A model generated the notes under the pieces. It worked only from the letters and a program-made list of their open reading frames with translations. It was not told the origin of the DNA and ran no database searches. A stretch of 10,925 bases of DNA, from NCBI GenBank assembly GCA_028717405.1, contig JAQUNY010000043.1, positions 1 through 10,925 on the forward strand, given 5' to 3'. This document shows, in pieces, positions 1 through 5,661 of this stretch (positions within the stretch are counted from its first letter, which is position 1; the number at the start of each line of letters is the position of its first letter). The position numbers and the translations under genes were made by a program. This stretch comes from Eubacteriales bacterium (GTDB lineage Bacteria > Bacillota > Clostridia > JAQUNY01).

Positions 1-487
1 TCATATAATACTCGGGCTCATCGGCACTGAAGCCTCCTTCCTCAATCCATTTGAGAAATGTATAAGGTAGCTTCTGCCATATGGAATCTTTGTCAGACGC
101 ATAGGAGGCACGTTTGTATACCGCCTTGCCGACCGGAGTAAAAACGGTTTGCAGATATTCAGAAGGCACATTTTCATTCAGCTTTTTTACTTTTGGGTAC
201 CCTGATGAGGACGGGTCAAAGTCGTAATACATAAGTATGGGATCATTTTGCGCCGATTTAATGAACATTTCCATTGCAAGGCTGTTGATCTCCCTGTGGG
301 CGCCTCCGGCTATGTCTGTCAGAGACTTGCCGGTGAAGTTAGCGCGGTTTTCATATGCCGCCGGGTAGCCTGTGATAAAGATGAGCGACAACATTAATAT
401 TGTTGCGATGAATATTTTTAACCCGCTTCTGGTGCCTGACTTAAACTGAGTACCAGCGCTGTAAATATTTTTTAGTGTTTTCTTCAT
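1..487 (-). CDS. Unrecognised membrane-anchored or secreted protein, N-terminal 162 residues (3' partial)
   Basis: I do not recognise this protein. The frame is open from an ATG at 487 to the window edge, giving 162 residues with no stop. It starts MKKTLKNIYS, and a hydrophobic stretch at about residues 24-40 (IFIATILMLSLIFITG) follows a basic N-terminus, which fits a signal peptide or signal anchor. The remainder is polar and rich in aromatic residues (YYDF at 87-90, WIEEGGF at 147-153, EPEYYM at 157-162), so it is probably extracytoplasmic. No lipobox cysteine follows the hydrophobic stretch. An earlier in-frame ATG at 497 runs straight into TAA, so 487 is the first usable start. An AAGGG element about 11 bases upstream is a moderate ribosome binding site. 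It lies 45 bases after the GYF_2 gene and is likely co-transcribed with it. Confidence is high that it is a gene; its function is unknown. Confidence 0.75.
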   Translation of the reverse strand, partial: MKKTLKNIYSAGTQFKSGTRSGLKIFIATILMLSLIFITGYPAAYENRANFTGKSLTDIAGGAHREINSLAMEMFIKSAQNDPILMYYDFDPSSSGYPKVKKLNENVPSEYLQTVFTPVGKAVYKRASYASDKDSIWQKLPYTFLKWIEEGGFSADEPEYYM

Positions 488-532
488 CTTATTTCATCCC
501 TTGTTTAAAAATAAACTGATCTACGCCTGTTA

Positions 533-1327
533 CTACAGTGAAGATAAATACCATATACCGTCAATTTTTTCGAAAATAACAAAATACACCCTGCCACTAG
601 TATCCGTTACCTTGTATTCGGCGTAGCTGTCATCAGAATAAACGAGGACTCGTGTTTCAAGCAATAAAGCAATTCCTGGCAATTCAATCTTATGTTTCTC
701 ATACATCGCAGAATATTTATCTCTCACCATAGGATGTGTCCTTTGTGAAATGGCCGCCACATCACCTGCCCGGAAAGCATTTTCTATTGTTTCCGTCCCA
801 TCCTGGATTTTTTCGCCCTTTTCTGCCTCCCAGGCGTCAGCAACTCCTGTGATGCCTGCAGTATGTGCGCTGCGGCTGCTCGCCATATCATTGCTGTCTC
901 CCGGGTCATCTCTTTTGTGTATTAAGTTTAATATGTAAACAGAGAAAAATACGATGACACCAAGAGTGATGGCAATAAGAGGAATAAGCCTGTTCAAACG
1001 GGATCTTCCCGGTATATTGGAGGGCTGTCTGATCCCCTGTATTTCAGACTGCTGACATTGTTCAGAGTTTTGATTGAACTCCCGGGGCAAGTCAGTTGAC
1101 TGATCGCCAGATCGATTCCGGGATTCGTCTGATATCTGAAAAAGCTCAGGGATAGAATCTGCACGGGTCCAGTCTGGCAATTTCGGATTCCACACAGGAT
1201 CAGAAGCTGCAACACGTCCCTCACGAATTGCGGCAACCAGCTCCGGGTATGTGAAAGGTCCGTATTGAACTGAGTCAACATTTACATACCATTCAGGGGT
1301 CACAAAATCGGGGCTTTCATTATCCAT
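533..1327 (-). CDS. GYF_2-domain single-pass membrane protein with extracytoplasmic C-terminal domain
   Basis: From the chosen start the protein has 264 residues. Residues 13-62 match the GYF_2 (DUF4339) pattern: WYV, then YGPFTYPEL, then DPVWNPKLPDW. In this family the domain is usually an N-terminal cytoplasmic module thought to mediate protein contacts. A polar, Gln/Ser-rich linker (65-108) leads to one membrane segment at about 114-134 (IPLIAITLGVIVFFSVYIL), preceded by basic residues, which predicts N-in/C-out topology. Residues 178-264 (IENAFRAGDV near the start, IDGIWYLSSL at the end) resemble the small alpha/beta NTF2-like or DUF4878-like domains found outside the membrane in such proteins; this is inference from pattern. 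In-frame ATGs at 1357 and 1342 lack a ribosome binding site. The ATG at 1327 has GGAGG eight bases upstream, so I chose it. The gene has its own promoter and is followed at 45 bases by another envelope-type gene. Confidence 0.85.
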   Translation of the reverse strand: MDNESPDFVTPEWYVNVDSVQYGPFTYPELVAAIREGRVAASDPVWNPKLPDWTRADSIPELFQISDESRNRSGDQSTDLPREFNQNSEQCQQSEIQGIRQPSNIPGRSRLNRLIPLIAITLGVIVFFSVYILNLIHKRDDPGDSNDMASSRSAHTAGITGVADAWEAEKGEKIQDGTETIENAFRAGDVAAISQRTHPMVRDKYSAMYEKHKIELPGIALLLETRVLVYSDDSYAEYKVTDTSGRVYFVIFEKIDGIWYLSSL

Positions 1328-1335
1328 CTTTGCTG

Positions 1336-1340
1336 CCTCC
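1336..1340 (-). promoter_or_regulatory. GGAGG ribosome binding site that decides the GYF_2 gene start
   Basis: On the minus strand a perfect GGAGG lies eight bases before the ATG at 1327. The two upstream in-frame ATGs (1357 and 1342) have no purine-rich element in the right place. The GYF_2 domain begins about 12 residues after the chosen start, so nothing functional is lost. Confidence 0.75.
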
Positions 1341-1386
1341 ATTGCTGCAGACAACATAATATTATTTTTGAGTATGCTGTACCATC

Positions 1387-1414
1387 ATTATATCAATATT
1401 GTTCGGAAACACAA
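1387..1414 (-). promoter_or_regulatory. Extended -10 promoter for the GYF_2 gene
   Basis: On the minus strand a perfect TATAAT (1392-1387) is preceded directly by TGA, which makes an extended -10 element. A weak -35 candidate, TTGTGT (1414-1409), sits 16 bases upstream. Transcription would begin near 1380 and give a leader of about 53 bases ending in the GGAGG site. This separates the GYF_2 unit from the metabolic genes upstream. Confidence 0.55.
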
Positions 1415-1424
1415 TAATAAGTTG

Positions 1425-1446
1425 AGAGAATGATGTGACATTCCCC
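1425..1446 (-). terminator. Possible weak terminator hairpin after the isomerase gene
   Basis: Minus-strand RNA could form an 8-bp stem here, GGGGAAUG with CAUUCUCU, including two G-U wobbles and a 6-base loop. It lies about 29 bases after the isomerase stop and is followed by a CAACUUAUUAUUG stretch that is A/U-rich but not a true U tract. It could end the metabolic transcript, or be an operator just upstream of the GYF_2 promoter. Support is weak. Confidence 0.3.
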
Positions 1447-1474
1447 TAAAATGTATGGCAAAAAATGGCGTGCG

Positions 1475-3079
1475 TTAGCAAATATCAGATAATCTCCAGC
1501 CCATAAGTCCTGCGAAAGCAGTCAGCGCTTTTTTTATATAGTTAATGCTTTGCATTCCACCGGCTGTGCCTGATATGCCGGATGGTAAATCAGCGGCATC
1601 GGCAGCGCCTTCTCCTGCTGTGCAGGCTCCAGCGCCTGCTTTCTCTCTGCTGCAATATATCAGCGCTGAGTGATGAGTACCCCCTGAAAGGCTGAATTCT
1701 TCGAGGAATCTTTCAACCGGCATTACCGGCCTGAACCAGCCGCGCAAGCTGTTTTTCATATTGTCTCCGGCTGGCGCACCTGTCATTTCGCCGCCTGCGA
1801 TCAAAAGTGAATATGGCCTTTTGCAGTCCGCCCTTAGGCCTTTTTCGCAATCTGTGCGCCCCGGGGCAAGATTGACCACAACTGCCTGACCTTCCCTGAA
1901 TCTCCCATATGCCGCTACAGTATCAGGTGCATCCGAGAAAGGAAATGCCTTTTTTAAAAGTAAGGGTTTACCGGCTACAAGTTTAAGGTTCATTTCTCCC
2001 ATATGACTAAGCAGTATCGCGTTGTTTTTCCAGTCAGGGCAGAACATCTCTATAAATGACACATCCTTATAAACAGACATAAGCGCACCTGTCAGCGCCG
2101 CTGTCAGGATGTCGCCTTCTCCCGCATATCCTGTGCCCCTTGCCATAGCCTTGCTTATTTCAAGGAACGGCATGCATTCAAGGCCACTTTCCTTGCCGAT
2201 ATCCATAAAATTTATGGTAAACGCGGTCAGTTTTTCAGCGCTGATCCATTTCCTGACTATGAGTCCGGCGATTGTCGCTTCTCTGTGAGCAGCGCTCAAA
2301 TCATGTGAGGCGGTGGACGGACTTACTGATTCACCGGACGGATCTGCCGCTGCCGCACTGTTTGAGCCATTGGAAATATTGTATACAGTAAGGTCGCTCT
2401 CAATTTCATCTTTGATTTCACATTCTGTGATCTTTTCATAGTATTCCACGCTTTTCTCAGGATCAAATCTAATAGTATCAATCCCAATGTCTTTCAGCAG
2501 ATCTTCCTGCGGCACATGGAAATCACCCATGCCTTCAAAAGGCTTTCCAATTATGCCTGTACGCGATTTTTTTATTTCTGAAGCGATTTTAATGCCCCGC
2601 AGCCTGGCAGCCACCCTATCAAGCACATCAGACATCAGCCAATGCCCGGCTTCTATAAAAAAATCCCTTCTACCGGCGGTAAGAAGGCTGCACATATCCT
2701 GAACGCCATGTATACCATGGTTATATAATATCTCATCTTCGTTCTGCAGCGGCGAAAAATCATATGCTTCGGTAGTATCAAGAACAACTATCGGCAGTTT
2801 TGTCGACGCAAGGGCTTCAGCCGACTCCAGCGACGGCGAATAAGCAAGGTGCAGCGTGACGATCGCGTCGGCATTACTCTCTTCAAACGTTTTAATAGCG
2901 GAATTGAATTCATCTTTCATCCTGCAGACAGGCACTTTTACAATTTCAATGCCCCGTTTATTTATTTCATTCGAAATCCCGGACAGAAAGGCGTCCAGCC
3001 TGATCCTGAGTCCGGGCCAGATATCATCATACAGCTTTATATATAGCGGCAGGAGTCCGATTTTTATTTTACAGTCCAT
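1475..3079 (-). CDS. L-fucose/L-arabinose isomerase-like protein
   Basis: The protein has 534 residues and the overall pattern of the metal-dependent AraA/FucI ketol-isomerase group, which interconverts aldoses and ketoses in the cytoplasm. The four expected metal ligands are visible: Glu321 in GEGDILTAAL, Glu344 in SFIEMF, His359 in LLSHMGEMN, and His469 or His470 in GGTHHSALIY. Their spacing (23, 15, about 110) is close to that of E. coli AraA (E306, E333, H350, H450). HGVQDMCSLL (124-133) is another family-like motif. Two low-complexity stretches, about 235-265 (Ser/Ala-rich) and 478-510 (Gly/Ala-rich), look like insertions. The ATG at 3079 has GGAG seven bases upstream within a 12-bp tandem repeat. 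The gene follows the amidohydrolase by 48 bases and is probably in the same operon. The sugar substrate cannot be predicted, and it is not a canonical AraA or FucI. Confidence 0.85.
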   Translation of the reverse strand: MDCKIKIGLLPLYIKLYDDIWPGLRIRLDAFLSGISNEINKRGIEIVKVPVCRMKDEFNSAIKTFEESNADAIVTLHLAYSPSLESAEALASTKLPIVVLDTTEAYDFSPLQNEDEILYNHGIHGVQDMCSLLTAGRRDFFIEAGHWLMSDVLDRVAARLRGIKIASEIKKSRTGIIGKPFEGMGDFHVPQEDLLKDIGIDTIRFDPEKSVEYYEKITECEIKDEIESDLTVYNISNGSNSAAAADPSGESVSPSTASHDLSAAHREATIAGLIVRKWISAEKLTAFTINFMDIGKESGLECMPFLEISKAMARGTGYAGEGDILTAALTGALMSVYKDVSFIEMFCPDWKNNAILLSHMGEMNLKLVAGKPLLLKKAFPFSDAPDTVAAYGRFREGQAVVVNLAPGRTDCEKGLRADCKRPYSLLIAGGEMTGAPAGDNMKNSLRGWFRPVMPVERFLEEFSLSGGTHHSALIYCSREKAGAGACTAGEGAADAADLPSGISGTAGGMQSINYIKKALTAFAGLMGWRLSDIC

Positions 3080-3081
3080 GA

Positions 3082-3111
3082 TTTCACTCCGTCTTTCACT
3101 CCGTCTTTCAC
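3082..3111 (-). repeat. 12-bp tandem repeat (2.5 copies) carrying the isomerase ribosome binding site
   Basis: On the minus strand the unit GACGGAGTGAAA occurs in tandem: two full copies (3105-3094 and 3093-3082), preceded by a half copy (GTGAAA, 3111-3106). Each full copy holds a GGAG. The proximal GGAG is 7 bases from the isomerase ATG at 3079 and the distal one 19 bases, so only the proximal one is well placed. Slippage would change the number of Shine-Dalgarno copies. Confidence 0.8.
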
Positions 3112-3127
3112 CCGTTCCTTATTTCTG

Positions 3128-4273
3128 TTATGTACACATATATCCAAGCTCTTTGAAAATCTTAGCCGCATTATTATAAAAAACATCAGCGATCTCCCCC
3201 GCAGTAAGTCCGGCTGAGAGCGCCGCAATCCTGAACGCTTCAATCTCCTCATAAAGCAGGAAAGTTATTTTCTCTGCTTCGTCGCCCTTTGCCTCCCGCA
3301 TGTGGCTGTCTCCTGTGACATCGCCATACATGCCCTCAGGCACGATATTTACATAATTGCCTTTCTCGCATACACGGGCGGCACGCATCCGCAGTATCGG
3401 CAGGTCGCTTCCAAAAAGTATCCTCCCTGGCCCTACAGCATCTACCAGCCTTTCAAATACATAATTGTTTGTATTGGCGCTGATGTCAAAAAGCATATTT
3501 CCGGTCCCGGACAGCACATCAAAAGCATCCCCGACATCTTCAGGACAATAAGCTCTTCCGACATGAGCAATTATCAGCTTTACGCCCGGATAACGCTCTT
3601 CGATTTCCAGCATCTGTTCCAGGTTTTGCCTGCCTCTGAGCCTGCCGCTGCCCGGTATATGGAGCATCACGATCCACCCGTGCCTGTTAAGCACTTCAAG
3701 CTGGTGCCGGGGCAGAAAATCAAATATCCTGATATCGTCGGCTTTTATATGCAGAGCAGCCATGTTTAAGTAGACTTTGCAGCCAAGATGCCCACCTTCT
3801 TTGATTTTACGCTCAAATTCCTCGCCGTTCCACCACGGCGCAGCAAAAATCAGAGAAGGGCATCTATAATTGCAGGAACTGGTCCTCACATATTCATTGG
3901 CCGTATCTATATCGTCATCTCTCGAAAGATTCGAGAATATCAGCGGAGTCACTTCCTTCCCGGGGAAAAGCAGCTTGTACGTTTCTATCAGGCTTTCGAT
4001 TGAGTTTTCGGCAGCGACCAGCTCAGGCCATGCCGCTGTGCGCAGCACGGGTACAGGATCTGAATGTGGCGCCGCTGCAGTATTTGGTATAAGTACATTA
4101 TTGCAGGCGGGATCTTTGCGGGGCACAGGTTCGGGGCGTAGCCGTAACAGCCTTCTGTGTCGCTTCAGCCATACATGCGTATGTATGTCAATGATTTTTT
4201 CCGGTAGGAAATCTCTGATTTTTTCATTATAGAAATCCGTATCGATTTTCTTTATTTCAAAAATTCTCTTCAT
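3128..4273 (-). CDS. Amidohydrolase_2 family metal-dependent hydrolase (TIM barrel)
   Basis: The 381-residue protein shows the amidohydrolase superfamily signature in order: HxH after strand 1 (IIDIHTH, His31 and His33), a lysine in GCKVYLN (Lys166), His205 in MLHIPGSG, His237 in IIAHVGRAY, and the catalytic Asp290 in ILFGSDLP. The C-terminal VFYNNAAKIFKEL is the usual ending of the Amidohydrolase_2 Pfam family. Members hydrolyse lactones or decarboxylate acids. Beside a sugar dehydrogenase, lactone or ring hydrolysis is a reasonable guess (inference). An Arg/Pro-rich stretch at about 37-78, between the HxH strand and WPELVAAENSIE, looks like an insertion. The ATG at 4273 has only a poor ribosome binding site (AAAG directly before it), but the HxH motif falls at the expected distance. 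It lies 66 bases after the oxidoreductase and 48 bases before the isomerase. Confidence 0.88.
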   Translation of the reverse strand: MKRIFEIKKIDTDFYNEKIRDFLPEKIIDIHTHVWLKRHRRLLRLRPEPVPRKDPACNNVLIPNTAAAPHSDPVPVLRTAAWPELVAAENSIESLIETYKLLFPGKEVTPLIFSNLSRDDDIDTANEYVRTSSCNYRCPSLIFAAPWWNGEEFERKIKEGGHLGCKVYLNMAALHIKADDIRIFDFLPRHQLEVLNRHGWIVMLHIPGSGRLRGRQNLEQMLEIEERYPGVKLIIAHVGRAYCPEDVGDAFDVLSGTGNMLFDISANTNNYVFERLVDAVGPGRILFGSDLPILRMRAARVCEKGNYVNIVPEGMYGDVTGDSHMREAKGDEAEKITFLLYEEIEAFRIAALSAGLTAGEIADVFYNNAAKIFKELGYMCT

Positions 4274-4307
4274 CTTTAATATAATGTGAATACTTTGCTC
4301 TATATAA

Positions 4308-4332
4308 ACTATACACTATATGTATACTATAC
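4308..4332. promoter_or_regulatory. A/T-rich repeat cluster upstream of the amidohydrolase (operator-like)
   Basis: In the 66-base gap before the amidohydrolase, ACTATAC occurs as a direct repeat at 4308-4314 and 4326-4332 (18 bases apart, nearly two helical turns). The inverted repeat TATACA-CTATA-TGTATA lies at 4310-4326. On the minus strand this gives several TATAGT-like hexamers that could act as -10 elements, but no TTGACA-like -35 accompanies them. It may be an operator or a weak internal promoter, or simply A/T-rich spacer. Confidence 0.3.
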
Positions 4333-4339
4333 TACTGTT

Positions 4340-5479
4340 TTAATATTTTATATCGGCGATTTTATTTTCTTTATGCGACTCAAGCGCCGCGGTAAGCAGC
4401 AGGTGTGACCACCTGGTCTCTTCCGGCGTAAAGCAGCCAAATTCGGCATGCCTGCCATCCAGCTCGCTTATAAACGCCGCCCACATCTGCAATATTGCAT
4501 CTGTGAAGCCAAACTCAAAAATTTCGCCCGTTATTGACGGGAAAACAGGTTTATAACCTATCGTGACACGTGCCCAAGCCTGCTCTTTCCCCCAGGAATC
4601 AGTATAGCACAAAGCATTCGGATCAGCCGTATTGAAGCGCGCCGACATCTCGAGGCCGTAAACGCTTAAATACCATTCGTTTGTCGATCCCGGCGACATG
4701 CGTTTCATTTCAAGATACATGGGGAACACAGCCCCGTCTTTGTCTTTCACATCGCAAACGAGCACCGCGTTGTCGTATGTGTCACAATCGGCCATATTGC
4801 CGCACTTGTCAGGCCTTTCAGCGACATATTTTGAAAGCTTTGCGAAAACATTGACGGGAATCCAGCCAGCCCTGAAAGGCACATGCTGGGTATGCACGCC
4901 CAGGTCGCCCATGCAGCCGTACTCGCCGTTGTACTTTGCCTGGCGCTTCCAGTTGATGGCCTTATTTACATCCATATCACTGCTGTGCAGAAACCCGCTC
5001 CTTACTTCCAGTATCCGGCCAAATCTGCCTTCACTGATCCATTTGAACAAAGCCTGACAAGCCGGGTAATAGGGAAATTCGCTTGAGCACCGCACAACAA
5101 GCTCCGGGTGCCTGCCGATTTCGTCAAAGATCCTGTCATTTGCCGCCTTATCGATTCCAAACGGTTTTTCGCCCAGAAGATGCTTCCCCGCCTTTATTGC
5201 GTTTATAAAAATCTCTTCCTGGAGATTATGAGGAACAGCACAATAGACAGCCTCGATGTCACTGGCAGCAAGCAGCTCCCTGTAGTCCGTGACGGCACTC
5301 CTGATCCCCGGGAAATTATCTGTAAACCAGCCCATTGCATCAGGTGAGACATCACAAACACCTGCAATTTCGGGAGCCGGCAAGTCTGTCTTCAAATGGC
5401 ACCATCTGGCGGCAGCGGACGCAAACTCACGTCCCATCAGACCACACCCTATAATGCCAAATTTTATTTTTCTTCTCAT
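4340..5479 (-). CDS. Gfo/Idh/MocA family NAD(P)-dependent oxidoreductase
   Basis: The 379-residue protein has the standard length and layout of this family. An N-terminal Rossmann fold carries GCGLMG (11-16) after a beta strand (KFGIIG). The family lysine motif is GEKPFG (103-108), where Lys105 is usually catalytic or substrate-contacting. GDLGVHTQH (191-199) provides the Asp192/His196 pair near the active site. Members oxidise a hydroxyl of sugars, sugar acids or inositols, or reduce the matching ketone, with NAD(H) or NADP(H) in the cytoplasm. The ATG at 5479 has AAGGAA eight bases upstream; a nearby earlier ATG hits a stop at once. It lies downstream of the aminotransferase across a hairpin-rich 182-base gap and 66 bases before the amidohydrolase, which suggests action in one pathway. 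The substrate is unknown. Low-numbered neighbours do not identify it as an inositol dehydrogenase. Confidence 0.92.
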   Translation of the reverse strand: MRRKIKFGIIGCGLMGREFASAAARWCHLKTDLPAPEIAGVCDVSPDAMGWFTDNFPGIRSAVTDYRELLAASDIEAVYCAVPHNLQEEIFINAIKAGKHLLGEKPFGIDKAANDRIFDEIGRHPELVVRCSSEFPYYPACQALFKWISEGRFGRILEVRSGFLHSSDMDVNKAINWKRQAKYNGEYGCMGDLGVHTQHVPFRAGWIPVNVFAKLSKYVAERPDKCGNMADCDTYDNAVLVCDVKDKDGAVFPMYLEMKRMSPGSTNEWYLSVYGLEMSARFNTADPNALCYTDSWGKEQAWARVTIGYKPVFPSITGEIFEFGFTDAILQMWAAFISELDGRHAEFGCFTPEETRWSHLLLTAALESHKENKIADIKY

Positions 5480-5547
5480 ACCATTAATTCCTTATGCTGT
5501 CTTAGCGCTGAACTATAACTGATCCGGCGCTTCATCACATCTGTCCA

Positions 5548-5617
5548 GGCGATGCGCCACATTTATATCGGCATCACTGCTTGTCCAGTGCTGCAACACA
5601 TTGCTCCGGCACAATGT
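5548..5617 (-). promoter_or_regulatory. Three consecutive hairpins in the leader of the Gfo/Idh/MocA gene
   Basis: Three inverted repeats follow one another. At 5598-5617 arms ACATTG/CAATGT flank an 8-base middle with CCGG at the centre. At 5571-5594 an 8-bp stem (GCA and CACTG arms with one mismatch) has a 6-base loop. At 5548-5558 GGCG and CGCC flank a 3-base loop. TGTCCAG also repeats at 5542-5548 and 5582-5588. I found no well-spaced promoter in this 182-base gap, so these may be RNA processing or stabilising elements inside an operon transcript, or operators. Confidence 0.4.
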
Positions 5618-5629
5618 CTCTTAAATATT

Positions 5630-5648
5630 ACAGCCTTAAAAGTGCTGT
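5630..5648 (-). terminator. Weak hairpin just after the aminotransferase stop
   Basis: Arms ACAGC and GCTGT form a 5-bp stem with a 9-base loop, starting 13 bases after the stop codon. It is followed on the minus strand by AATATTTAAG, which is A/U-rich but lacks a U run. At best this is a partial terminator allowing readthrough to the oxidoreductase gene. Confidence 0.25.
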
Positions 5649-5661
5649 GGTTGTCCTTGTT

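Noticed and set aside
994..1281. Minus-strand ORF of 95 residues inside the GYF_2 gene
   Set aside because: Out-of-frame shadow of a clear domain-bearing gene, with no motif of its own.
1328..1357. Upstream ATGs at 1357 and 1342 as start of the GYF_2 gene
   Set aside because: Neither has a ribosome binding site, while the ATG at 1327 has GGAGG at ideal spacing.
3064..3252. Minus-strand ORF spanning the amidohydrolase end and the isomerase start
   Set aside because: It reads the 12-bp ribosome-binding-site repeat as VKDG repeats; it has no family signal and overlaps two real genes.
3302..3769. Plus-strand ORF of 155 residues opposite the amidohydrolase
   Set aside because: Antisense to a gene with an intact catalytic motif set; no domain pattern or ribosome binding site.
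5562..5587. TGGACA and TATAAA on the minus strand as a promoter for the oxidoreductase
   Set aside because: The spacing is only 14 bases, too short for a sigma-A promoter.
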